Source of the DNA: Oscillospiraceae bacterium
Lineage (GTDB): Bacteria > Bacillota > Clostridia > Oscillospirales > Acutalibacteraceae
Direction: 5' to 3'
Length of the DNA: 64,000 nt
NCBI GenBank assembly: GCA_015066175.1
Contig: SVOW01000004.1
Coordinates: forward strand, 62,001 to 126,000
A model generated the notes under the pieces. The model worked only from the letters and a program-made list of their open reading frames with translations. It had not been told where the DNA came from and did not search any database. Made by a program: the position numbers and the translations under genes. Positions 57,490 to 64,000 of the stretch are shown here, in pieces (the first letter of the stretch is position 1; every line of letters starts with the position of its first letter).

Positions 57490-59604
57490 ATGTCCAAACT
57501 TGTAATTGTTGAATCGCCTGCAAAGGCAAAAAATATAAAAAAGTATCTTGGCAGCGGCTATGAAGTTATGGCTTCAATGGGTCACGTGAGAGATTTGCCT
57601 GCTGCAAGGCTCTGCGTTGACGTAAAAAATGACTTTGCTCCTAAATATGCAATTATCAAAGGCAAAGAAAAATTAGTCAAAGAACTGAAAGAAGAAGCAG
57701 CAAAAAGCGAAGCTGTTATTCTCGCAGCCGACCCCGACCGTGAGGGAGAAGCAATTTCATGGCATCTTGCAACAGTTTTAGGACTTGACCTGAATGATGA
57801 AAACCGTGTAACTTTCAATGAAATCACAAAATCAGGCGTTCAGGCAGGTATGAAAAATCCACGCAAGGTTGATATGGACTTTGTAAATGCACAGCAGGCA
57901 AGAAGAATTCTTGACAGACTTGTTGGTTATAAATTAAGCCCCTTTGTGTCACAGAAAATCCGCAGAGGTCTTTCTGCAGGACGTGTGCAGAGTGTGGCAG
58001 TAAGACTTATTGTTGACAGAGAAGAAGAAATCAGAAAATTTGTGCCCGAAGAATACTGGACACTTGACGCAAAGTTTACAACTTCTTCAAGAAAAGTTTT
58101 CCCTGCATCTTTCTACGGTGACGAAACAGGCAAAGTTGAAATCACATCAAAAGAGCAGGCAGATAAATATCTCCAACGCCTTGATGGTGCAAAATACGTT
58201 GTTACATCAGTTAAAAAAGGCACTAAAAAGAAAAATCCCGTACCTCCCTTTATCACATCAACACTTCAGCAGGAAGCATCAAGAAGACTTGGATTCCAGG
58301 CGCAGAGAACAATGCGTATTGCACAGGAACTTTACGAAGGCGTTGATATCAAGGGTCAGGGCTCAATGGGTCTTATCACTTATATGAGAACAGACTCACT
58401 GCGTATTTCAGAAGAAGCAAGAAGTCAGGCGAATGATTTTATTCTTGCAACCTATGGTGAAAAATACCTTCCTGAAAAACCCAGATACTTCAAATCAAGA
58501 AGTTCAGCTCAGGATGGTCACGAAGCAATCCGTCCCACTCTTCCTTCGCTTACTCCCGAGCAGGTTAAATCTTCACTTACTTCAGACCAGTATAAAATAT
58601 ATAACCTTATCTGGCAGAGATTTATTGCTTCAATGATGGCTTCAAGTGTTCTCAACACAATGAAAGTTGATATCACAGCCAACGGTGAAAATTTAGGCGA
58701 ATACTGCGTTTTCACTGCATCAGGCTATAGTGTGAAATTTGATGGTTTCACAGCACTCTATGAAGAAAAAACAGACGATGAAAAGAAAGCATCACAACTT
58801 CCTGAACTTAAGGAAGGTGACAATGTTAAATTAAAAGAGCTTGCAGGCAATCAGCACTTTACTCAGCCACCTGCAAGGTATTCAGAAGCAACATTAATCA
58901 AAGCCCTTGAAGAAAACGGCGTTGGCAGACCCAGCACTTATGCCACAATTGTAACAACGATTGTAAAACGTGAATATGTAAAACGCGTAAGCAAAGTGCT
59001 TTCTCCCACAGAATTGGGCGAAGCAACAACAAAGCTTCTCAAAGAGCATTTCCCAAAAATCGTAAACGTAAAATATACAGCACAGATGGAAGACAGCCTT
59101 GATGCTATTGACAGAGGCGATGAAGATTACGTGCAGATGCTCCACGCATTCTACAATGATTTCGATGCAACTCTTTCAAAGGCAAAAGCAGATATGCAGG
59201 GCGTGAAAATCAAGCTTGAAGAAGATGTTACAGATATTCCCTGCGAAAAATGCGGAAAAATGATGGTTGTTAAAACAGGACGTTTCGGCAAATTCCTTGC
59301 TTGCCCCGGTTACCCTGAATGTAAAACAACAAAACCCTTCGTTACAAAAACAAACGCAACATGTCCCAAATGCGGCAGTGAAGTTGTTGAAAGGCACTCA
59401 AAGAAGGGCAGAGTTTTCTATGGTTGCTCAAGCTGGCCGAAATGTGATTTTGTCACATGGGATAAGCCTACAGACGAAAAATGCCCCGAATGCGGAAAAT
59501 CACTTTTTAAAACTGCAGGCTCAATCAAAAGATGCCTTGCAGAAGGATGTTCATACGAAATAAAAGCTTCAAGGAAGAAGAAAAATGATACTACCGAAGA
59601 ATAA
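57490..59604 (+). CDS. topA: DNA topoisomerase I
   Basis: Type IA topoisomerase that relaxes negative supercoils. The TOPRIM domain shows LVIVESPAKAKNIKKYLG and LAADPDREGEAISWHL. The catalytic tyrosine is Y298 in ITYMRTDS. After the core, three C4-type zinc fingers follow from about residue 580 (CEKCGK..CPGYPEC, CPKCGS..CSSWPKC, CPECGK..CLAEGC), as is usual in Clostridia. Length (704 aa) is normal. GGAGAAGG precedes ATG. The last 20 bases overlap the start of trmFO. Confidence 0.97.
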   Translation: MSKLVIVESPAKAKNIKKYLGSGYEVMASMGHVRDLPAARLCVDVKNDFAPKYAIIKGKEKLVKELKEEAAKSEAVILAADPDREGEAISWHLATVLGLDLNDENRVTFNEITKSGVQAGMKNPRKVDMDFVNAQQARRILDRLVGYKLSPFVSQKIRRGLSAGRVQSVAVRLIVDREEEIRKFVPEEYWTLDAKFTTSSRKVFPASFYGDETGKVEITSKEQADKYLQRLDGAKYVVTSVKKGTKKKNPVPPFITSTLQQEASRRLGFQAQRTMRIAQELYEGVDIKGQGSMGLITYMRTDSLRISEEARSQANDFILATYGEKYLPEKPRYFKSRSSAQDGHEAIRPTLPSLTPEQVKSSLTSDQYKIYNLIWQRFIASMMASSVLNTMKVDITANGENLGEYCVFTASGYSVKFDGFTALYEEKTDDEKKASQLPELKEGDNVKLKELAGNQHFTQPPARYSEATLIKALEENGVGRPSTYATIVTTIVKREYVKRVSKVLSPTELGEATTKLLKEHFPKIVNVKYTAQMEDSLDAIDRGDEDYVQMLHAFYNDFDATLSKAKADMQGVKIKLEEDVTDIPCEKCGKMMVVKTGRFGKFLACPGYPECKTTKPFVTKTNATCPKCGSEVVERHSKKGRVFYGCSSWPKCDFVTWDKPTDEKCPECGKSLFKTAGSIKRCLAEGCSYEIKASRKKKNDTTEE

Positions 59605-60895
59605 ACCAATTGTTATCGGTGCAGGTCTTGCAGGAGTTGAAGCTGCGTGGCAGTTGGCAGAAAGAGGAATTGAGGTTTGCCTCGTCGAGATGAAACCCGT
59701 AAAATTTTCTCCCGCACATAAGTCGGAAAATTTTGCTGAGCTTGTCTGCTCGAATTCCCTTAAAGCCTTACGCACAGGCTCTGCCGCAGGAATGCTCAAA
59801 GAAGAAATGAAAAGGCTTGGCTCTCTCACAGTTGAGTGTGCACTTATGAGTGCAGTGCCTGCAGGAGGTGCACTTGCAGTAGACAGGGACAAGTTTTCAT
59901 CTCTTGTAACTGAAAAAATAAAACAGAATAAAAATATAGAAATTGTTTACGGGGAAGTAACTGAAATTCCTGAAAATGATATTGTTATCGTTGCTGCAGG
60001 ACCTTTGGTCAGCGAAAATCTTGCAAAAGAAATTGAAAAACTCACAGGTGGTTTTTTAAGTTTCTTTGATGCTGCAGCACCTATTGTAAGCGGTGACAGC
60101 ATTGATATGGAAAGTGCTTTCTGCCAGTCAAGATATGACCGCGGAGATGAAAGCGACTATATCAACTGCCCAATGAATAAGGAAGAATACGAAATTTTTT
60201 ACAACGAGCTTGTAAATGCAGAGCGCGCGGAGCTTCACACATTTGAAAAGAAGAAAAATGTGTATGAAGGCTGTATGCCCATTGAAATTATGGCATCCCG
60301 CGGAGCAGATACAATGCGTTTCGGACCGCTGAAACCTGTGGGATTGCGTGACCCGAGAACAGGCCACAGACCATGGGCAGTTCTGCAGCTTCGTAAAGAA
60401 AATTTACCCGGCAGTGCATATAACCTTGTGGGATTTCAGACCAACCTTAAATTCGGCGAGCAGAAAAGAGTTTTTTCTCTCATTCCTGCTCTTAAAAATG
60501 CAGAATTTTTGCGTTACGGTGTTATGCACCGCAACACTTTTATAAATTCACCTCAGCTTCTTAAACCTACATATGAAATGAGAAACAGAAGCGGGCTTTA
60601 CTTTGCAGGGCAGATAACAGGCGTTGAAGGATATATGGAATCTGCTTCATCAGGAATTCTGGCAGGCATAAATGCTGCAAATAAAATTCAGGGCAAAGAA
60701 GAATTTGTGCCGTCTGAAAAAACAATGATTGGTGCTCTGGCAAGATATATTTCAAACGAAAAAGTTGAAAATTTCCAGCCCATGGGTGCTAATTTCGGTG
60801 CTTTGCCACCACTTGGCGAAAAGGTAAAAGACAAAAAATTAAGATATGAACTTCTCGCGAATCGCGGACTTGAGGAATATCAGGGAAAGGATTGA
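59585..60895 (+). CDS. trmFO: Folate-dependent tRNA (uracil-54-C5) methyltransferase
   Basis: TrmFO makes ribothymidine at tRNA position 54 using methylenetetrahydrofolate and FAD. The FAD motif G12-A-G14-L-A-G17, the SENFAELVC55SNSLKA segment with its conserved cysteine, GGALAVDRDKFS and ASRGADTMRFGPLKPVGL are diagnostic. Length (436 aa) is standard. It overlaps topA by 20 bp, with an AAGGAAG site inside the topA end, so translation is coupled. plsX begins 5 bp after its stop. Confidence 0.97.
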   Translation: MILPKNKPIVIGAGLAGVEAAWQLAERGIEVCLVEMKPVKFSPAHKSENFAELVCSNSLKALRTGSAAGMLKEEMKRLGSLTVECALMSAVPAGGALAVDRDKFSSLVTEKIKQNKNIEIVYGEVTEIPENDIVIVAAGPLVSENLAKEIEKLTGGFLSFFDAAAPIVSGDSIDMESAFCQSRYDRGDESDYINCPMNKEEYEIFYNELVNAERAELHTFEKKKNVYEGCMPIEIMASRGADTMRFGPLKPVGLRDPRTGHRPWAVLQLRKENLPGSAYNLVGFQTNLKFGEQKRVFSLIPALKNAEFLRYGVMHRNTFINSPQLLKPTYEMRNRSGLYFAGQITGVEGYMESASSGILAGINAANKIQGKEEFVPSEKTMIGALARYISNEKVENFQPMGANFGALPPLGEKVKDKKLRYELLANRGLEEYQGKD

Positions 60896-60899
60896 GAAA

Positions 60900-61904
60900 A
60901 TGAAAATTATAGTTGACGCAATGGGCGGAGATAATGCCCCCCTTGAAATACTTAAAGGTGCAAGAAAAGCTGTTGATAAATTCAAAGTTAAAATTCTCCT
61001 TGCGGGTAAAAGCGAAAAAATCAGAAAATGTGCTGAAGAAAACAACATAAACCTTGACGATATGGAAATTCTTGAGGCTGAAAGCGAAATCTCAATGAGC
61101 GACAACCCCAAATGTATCCTCAGGGAAAAGAAAGATTCTTCAATGGCAGTTGCATTCAAAGCTCTTGCTGAAGGAAAAGGCGATGCGGTAGTCAGTGCAG
61201 GCTCAACAGGTGCTGTTGTTATGGGTGCAACTTTCATCGTGAAAAGAATTAAAGGCATAAAACGCCCTGCAATTGCAAGCATTATGCCTTCTTACACAGA
61301 GCCTTTCATGATAATGGATATCGGCGCAAACATTGACTGTCACAAAGAAAACCTTATCCAGTTTGCACAGATGTCAGAAATTTATATGAAAAACATAATC
61401 GGCTTCAAAAAACCTACAATTGCCCTTGCAAACATCGGCGCAGAAGAAACAAAAGGTCCCGAAGTGCTGCAGGAAACATATAAAGCTCTCAGCGAAATGA
61501 AAGAGCTTAATTTCATCGGCAACATTGAGCCTCGCGATATTCCTTTCGGCAAGGCAAACTGCGTTGTGTGCAACGGCTTTACAGGCAACATAATCCTTAA
61601 AATGTATGAGGGCGTTGCAAAATCACTTATGAGCAAAGTCAAAGGTGTTTTCACAAAAAATATCGTATCAAAAATCGGTTATCTTCTTGTTAAAGGCGGC
61701 GTAAATGAGCTTAAAGCATCAATGGACTATAAAGAATTCGGCGGTGCACCGCTTTTAGGTGTGAGAAAAACTGTTATAAAAGCCCATGGCTCATCTGACG
61801 AAAGAGCATTTTTCAACGCAATCCGTCAGGCTATTGAATGCAATAAAGCAGACGTCTGCGGTCAGATTGCAAAGCTCACAGCAGGCATGGAAGACGAGGA
61901 ATAA
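60900..61904 (+). CDS. plsX: Phosphate acyltransferase PlsX
   Basis: PlsX converts acyl-ACP to acyl-phosphate, the first step of phospholipid synthesis with PlsY. The start MKIIVDAMGGDNAPLEI, SAGSTGAVVMGATF, MDIGANIDC and CNGFTGNIILKMYEG are family landmarks. ATG 60900 was chosen because it begins the conserved N terminus and has AAAGGA 9 bp before it; the longer frame starts inside trmFO. 334 aa is normal. rnc follows after 3 bp; the acpP gene that often sits between plsX and rnc is absent here. Confidence 0.96.
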   Translation: MKIIVDAMGGDNAPLEILKGARKAVDKFKVKILLAGKSEKIRKCAEENNINLDDMEILEAESEISMSDNPKCILREKKDSSMAVAFKALAEGKGDAVVSAGSTGAVVMGATFIVKRIKGIKRPAIASIMPSYTEPFMIMDIGANIDCHKENLIQFAQMSEIYMKNIIGFKKPTIALANIGAEETKGPEVLQETYKALSEMKELNFIGNIEPRDIPFGKANCVVCNGFTGNIILKMYEGVAKSLMSKVKGVFTKNIVSKIGYLLVKGGVNELKASMDYKEFGGAPLLGVRKTVIKAHGSSDERAFFNAIRQAIECNKADVCGQIAKLTAGMEDEE

Positions 61905-61907
61905 GCC

Positions 61908-62576
61908 ATGATGCAGGAATTTGAAAATTTAATCGGTTATTCTTTCAAAGACAAAACCCTGCTTCTGAAAGCCTTGTCACATTCATCTTTTGCCAACGAA
62001 AAGCATTCACCAAAAGACAGCAACGAGCGTCTTGAATTTTTAGGCGACAGTGTGCTTGGATTTATCACTGCAGAGTATTACTATAAAAACTCTACCTTGC
62101 CTGAAGGTGAATTAACACGTTTGCGTGCTGCAACTGTGTGTGAAAAGGCTCTTTACGAGTTTTCAAAGGAAATTGAACTTTCAAGATTTCTTTTTCTCGG
62201 CAAAGGTGAAGACCTTACAGGCGGCAGGGAAAGGCCCTCAATAAATTCAGATGCTTTTGAAGCAATAATTGCTGCAATTTACCTTGACGGCGGAATTGAT
62301 GAAGCCAAAAGGTTTGTGCTCCGTTTCGTTGAAAAACACGCAAAGAACCATGGCTCAACAAAAGATTATAAAACAAAGCTTCAGGAAGTTATTCAGAAAA
62401 ATCCTGAAGAAAAGGTTGAATATGTGTTGGTTGGTGAAAGCGGACCTGACCACGATAAGAGGTTTGAAGTTGAAGTGCATCTCAACAGCAACATAATCGG
62501 CAAAGGTATCGGCAAATCAAAGAAAAATGCCGAACAGGAGGCGGCAAGGGAAGCCCTTGCTCTGATGGGACTTTGA
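61908..62576 (+). CDS. rnc: Ribonuclease III
   Basis: Double-strand-specific endonuclease for rRNA and mRNA processing. The catalytic signature E40-R-L-E43-FLGD47-SVL is intact, the second acidic cluster is INSDAFEAIIAAIYLDGG, and the C-terminal dsRNA-binding domain runs from DYKTKLQEVIQ to the KNAEQEAAREAL motif. Length (222 aa) is typical. ATG 61908 follows GAGG by 9 bp. The stop overlaps the TTG start of the radical SAM gene, keeping the plsX-rnc-radical SAM-smc order tight. Confidence 0.96.
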   Translation: MMQEFENLIGYSFKDKTLLLKALSHSSFANEKHSPKDSNERLEFLGDSVLGFITAEYYYKNSTLPEGELTRLRAATVCEKALYEFSKEIELSRFLFLGKGEDLTGGRERPSINSDAFEAIIAAIYLDGGIDEAKRFVLRFVEKHAKNHGSTKDYKTKLQEVIQKNPEEKVEYVLVGESGPDHDKRFEVEVHLNSNIIGKGIGKSKKNAEQEAAREALALMGL

Positions 62577-63568
62577 AAAATTATAACGTAAGTATTTTTG
62601 TGCCCCATGAGGGCTGCCCCAACAATTGCTCTTTCTGTAATCAGAAAAGCATTTCGGGCAAAACGTCGTTGCCCACAGAAAAGGATGTTGTTTCAGCCTG
62701 CGAAATTGCAATAAAAACAGCACCGTCAGACCAGGGCGAAATTGCGTTTTTCGGCGGAAGTTTCACTGCAATAGAAAGAAATTATATGTTGACGCTTTTG
62801 AAAAGTGCTTATCCTTTTGTTAAAGAAGGATTTTTCAAAGGCATCAGAATTTCCACAAGACCTGATTGTATTGACAACGAAATCTGCACAATTCTCAAAA
62901 CTTACGGTGTGACAAGCGTTGAGCTTGGCTGTCAGAGCATGGATGAAGAAGTTTTGAAAGCCAATTTAAGAGGTCACACTTCACACGATGTGGAAAAAGC
63001 AGTGAAAATTTTAAGAAAATTTGGCTTTGAAACAGGGCTTCAGATGATGACAGGTCTTTACAAATCATCTTTTGAAAAAGACGTGGAAACTGCTGAAAAA
63101 ATAATTGCCTTAAAGCCTGATACTGTGAGAATTTATCCCACAATTGTGCTTGAAAACACACTTCTGGAAGAAAAATTCAAATCAGGCGAATATAAAGTTA
63201 TGAGCCTTGAAGAAACAGTTGAACTTTGTGCGAAGCTTCTTCTGATGTTTGAAGATAATAACATTGCAGTAATCAGGACAGGCCTTCATTCAGGGGGCAA
63301 TGTGGAAGAAGGCTATGTTGCAGGAGCATATCATCCTGCGTTCAAAGAACTTTGCGAAAGTGAAATCTATTTCAGTAAAATTACAGAACAGTTAAAATCT
63401 GTCGACAGTAATGAAATTGAAATTTTTGTGCCTTACGGTTCGCTTTCACAATGTATCGGACAGAAAAAGAAAAACAAAATATGCCTTGAAGAAAAAGGCT
63501 ACAAGGTAAAGTTTATTGAAGATAAAAGTTTAAAGAAATATAATGTAAAATGCTGTGTAAGGAAGTGA
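62573..63568 (+). CDS. Radical SAM protein (Elp3-like family)
   Basis: The radical SAM cysteines are C15, C19 and C22 in GCPNNCSFCNQ, near the N terminus. FFGGSFTAI, GIRISTRPDCID, ELGCQSMDEEVL and QMMTGLYKSSFEKD follow the Elp3/YhcC pattern. No acetyltransferase domain is present, so it is not a full Elp3. It begins with TTG at 62573 overlapping the rnc stop; a GTG nine codons later would remove the first strand. Its fixed place between rnc and smc is common in Clostridia. A tRNA or other RNA modification role is likely but unproven. Confidence 0.85.
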   Translation: MKNYNVSIFVPHEGCPNNCSFCNQKSISGKTSLPTEKDVVSACEIAIKTAPSDQGEIAFFGGSFTAIERNYMLTLLKSAYPFVKEGFFKGIRISTRPDCIDNEICTILKTYGVTSVELGCQSMDEEVLKANLRGHTSHDVEKAVKILRKFGFETGLQMMTGLYKSSFEKDVETAEKIIALKPDTVRIYPTIVLENTLLEEKFKSGEYKVMSLEETVELCAKLLLMFEDNNIAVIRTGLHSGGNVEEGYVAGAYHPAFKELCESEIYFSKITEQLKSVDSNEIEIFVPYGSLSQCIGQKKKNKICLEEKGYKVKFIEDKSLKKYNVKCCVRK

Positions 63569-63572
63569 GTTA

Positions 63573-64000
63573 ATGTTTTTGAAATCCCTTGAAATGCAAG
63601 GTTTTAAATCATTCCCCGATAAAACAGTTTTAAAACTTGAAAAAGGAATAACAGGCGTTGTAGGACCTAACGGCTCAGGTAAAAGTAACATTTCTGATGC
63701 CGTAAGATGGGTTCTTGGTGAACAGTCCTCAAAGAGTCTGCGTGGCTCAAAAATGGAAGACGTTGTTTTCAGCGGTAACGCAGGTGGAAGAAAAGCCCAC
63801 GGCTTTGCCGAAGTTACTTTAAGGCTTGATAATACCGACAGAAGCCTGAATTATGACGATGACGAAGTTGCCGTTACAAGGCGTTATTACCGTTCAGGTG
63901 AAAGCGAATACATTCTCAATGGTGAAGGTGTAAGACTTCGCGATATTAACGAATTATTTATGGATACAGGTCTTGGTCGTGACGGCTATTCAATGGTCAG
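63573..64000 (+). CDS. smc: Chromosome segregation protein SMC, N-terminal part (3' truncated)
   Basis: The first 142 codons are present and the gene runs off the window. The start MFLKSLEMQGFKSFPDKTVL and Walker A G31-PNGSGKS-38 are typical of SMC ATPase heads, followed by WVLGEQSSKSLRGSKMEDV and a region with RRYYRSGESEYILNG. SMC with ScpA/ScpB condenses and segregates the chromosome. ATG 63573 was chosen behind AAGGAAGTGAG. The coiled coil, hinge and C-terminal head lie outside the window. Confidence 0.95.
   Translation, partial: MFLKSLEMQGFKSFPDKTVLKLEKGITGVVGPNGSGKSNISDAVRWVLGEQSSKSLRGSKMEDVVFSGNAGGRKAHGFAEVTLRLDNTDRSLNYDDDEVAVTRRYYRSGESEYILNGEGVRLRDINELFMDTGLGRDGYSMV

Overview
The window looks like a chromosomal segment of an anaerobic, low-GC, Gram-positive gut-type bacterium (Bacillota, class Clostridia, probably Oscillospirales-like). 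The evidence is AT-rich DNA with strong AGGAGG-type ribosome binding sites, the gene order infC-rpmI-rplT / SpoU methylase-dprA-topA-trmFO-plsX-rnc-radical SAM-smc, a GTP-type PEP carboxykinase, a NuoE/NuoF/NfnB-type flavin-bifurcating cluster, and many secreted glycan-active enzymes. Species-level identity cannot be read from the sequence. No transposase, integrase or CRISPR array was seen.

Layout. 1-7 kb: end of a sugar transporter and a sulfatase, then a two-gene McrBC-type type IV restriction system and a secreted SGNH esterase. 7.2-16 kb: tRNA-Arg(ACG), a short-chain dehydrogenase, and a carbohydrate block (ChbG/YdjC deacetylase, secreted beta-helix protein, secreted metallophosphoesterase, MFS transporter with a beta-propeller glycosidase, secreted PHP-domain protein preceded by a 36-aa small ORF). 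16.1-17.2 kb: a gene-free mosaic of repeats. 17.3-27 kb: GH92 alpha-mannosidase, DUF4838 protein, subtilisin-like protease, a small B116/YddF-like protein, and an operon of GH2 glycosidase, YfcE-like phosphodiesterase and CysK. 27-27.5 kb: a second repeat mosaic. 27.5-34 kb: seven related minus-strand genes with lipoprotein or zinc-ribbon/membrane anchors joined to acidic extracytoplasmic domains, two of them carrying LIM-like CCHC repeats. 34-45.5 kb: FliB-like protein, PckG, the polA / arginine-phosphatase-RimI fusion / tsaD operon, RluA-type synthase, SGNH esterase, 2-hydroxyacid dehydrogenase and another zinc-ribbon membrane protein. 45.7-50.2 kb: third repeat mosaic and the bifurcating oxidoreductase operon. 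50.3-54 kb: two tandem secreted Ig-like paralogs and an unknown 472-aa membrane protein. 54-64 kb: core operons from infC (ATT start) to smc, which is cut by the window end.

How the parts fit. Secreted sulfatase, GH92, GH2, GH43/GH130-like, deacetylase, protease and phosphatase genes suggest a forager of host or dietary glycans and glycoproteins. CysK, PckG and the NADH/NADPH/ferredoxin complex are fermentation-type central metabolism. The most distinctive features are: a family of intergenic cassettes joined at a perfect 12-bp palindrome, with hairpins that covary between copies; the paralogous anchor/domain-shuffled surface gene family with LIM-like fingers; an EVE/PUA-like insertion inside the AAA+ module of McrB; a YwlE-RimI fusion; a probable Stn-type transhydrogenase; and a recurrent TTGATTTT -35 box.
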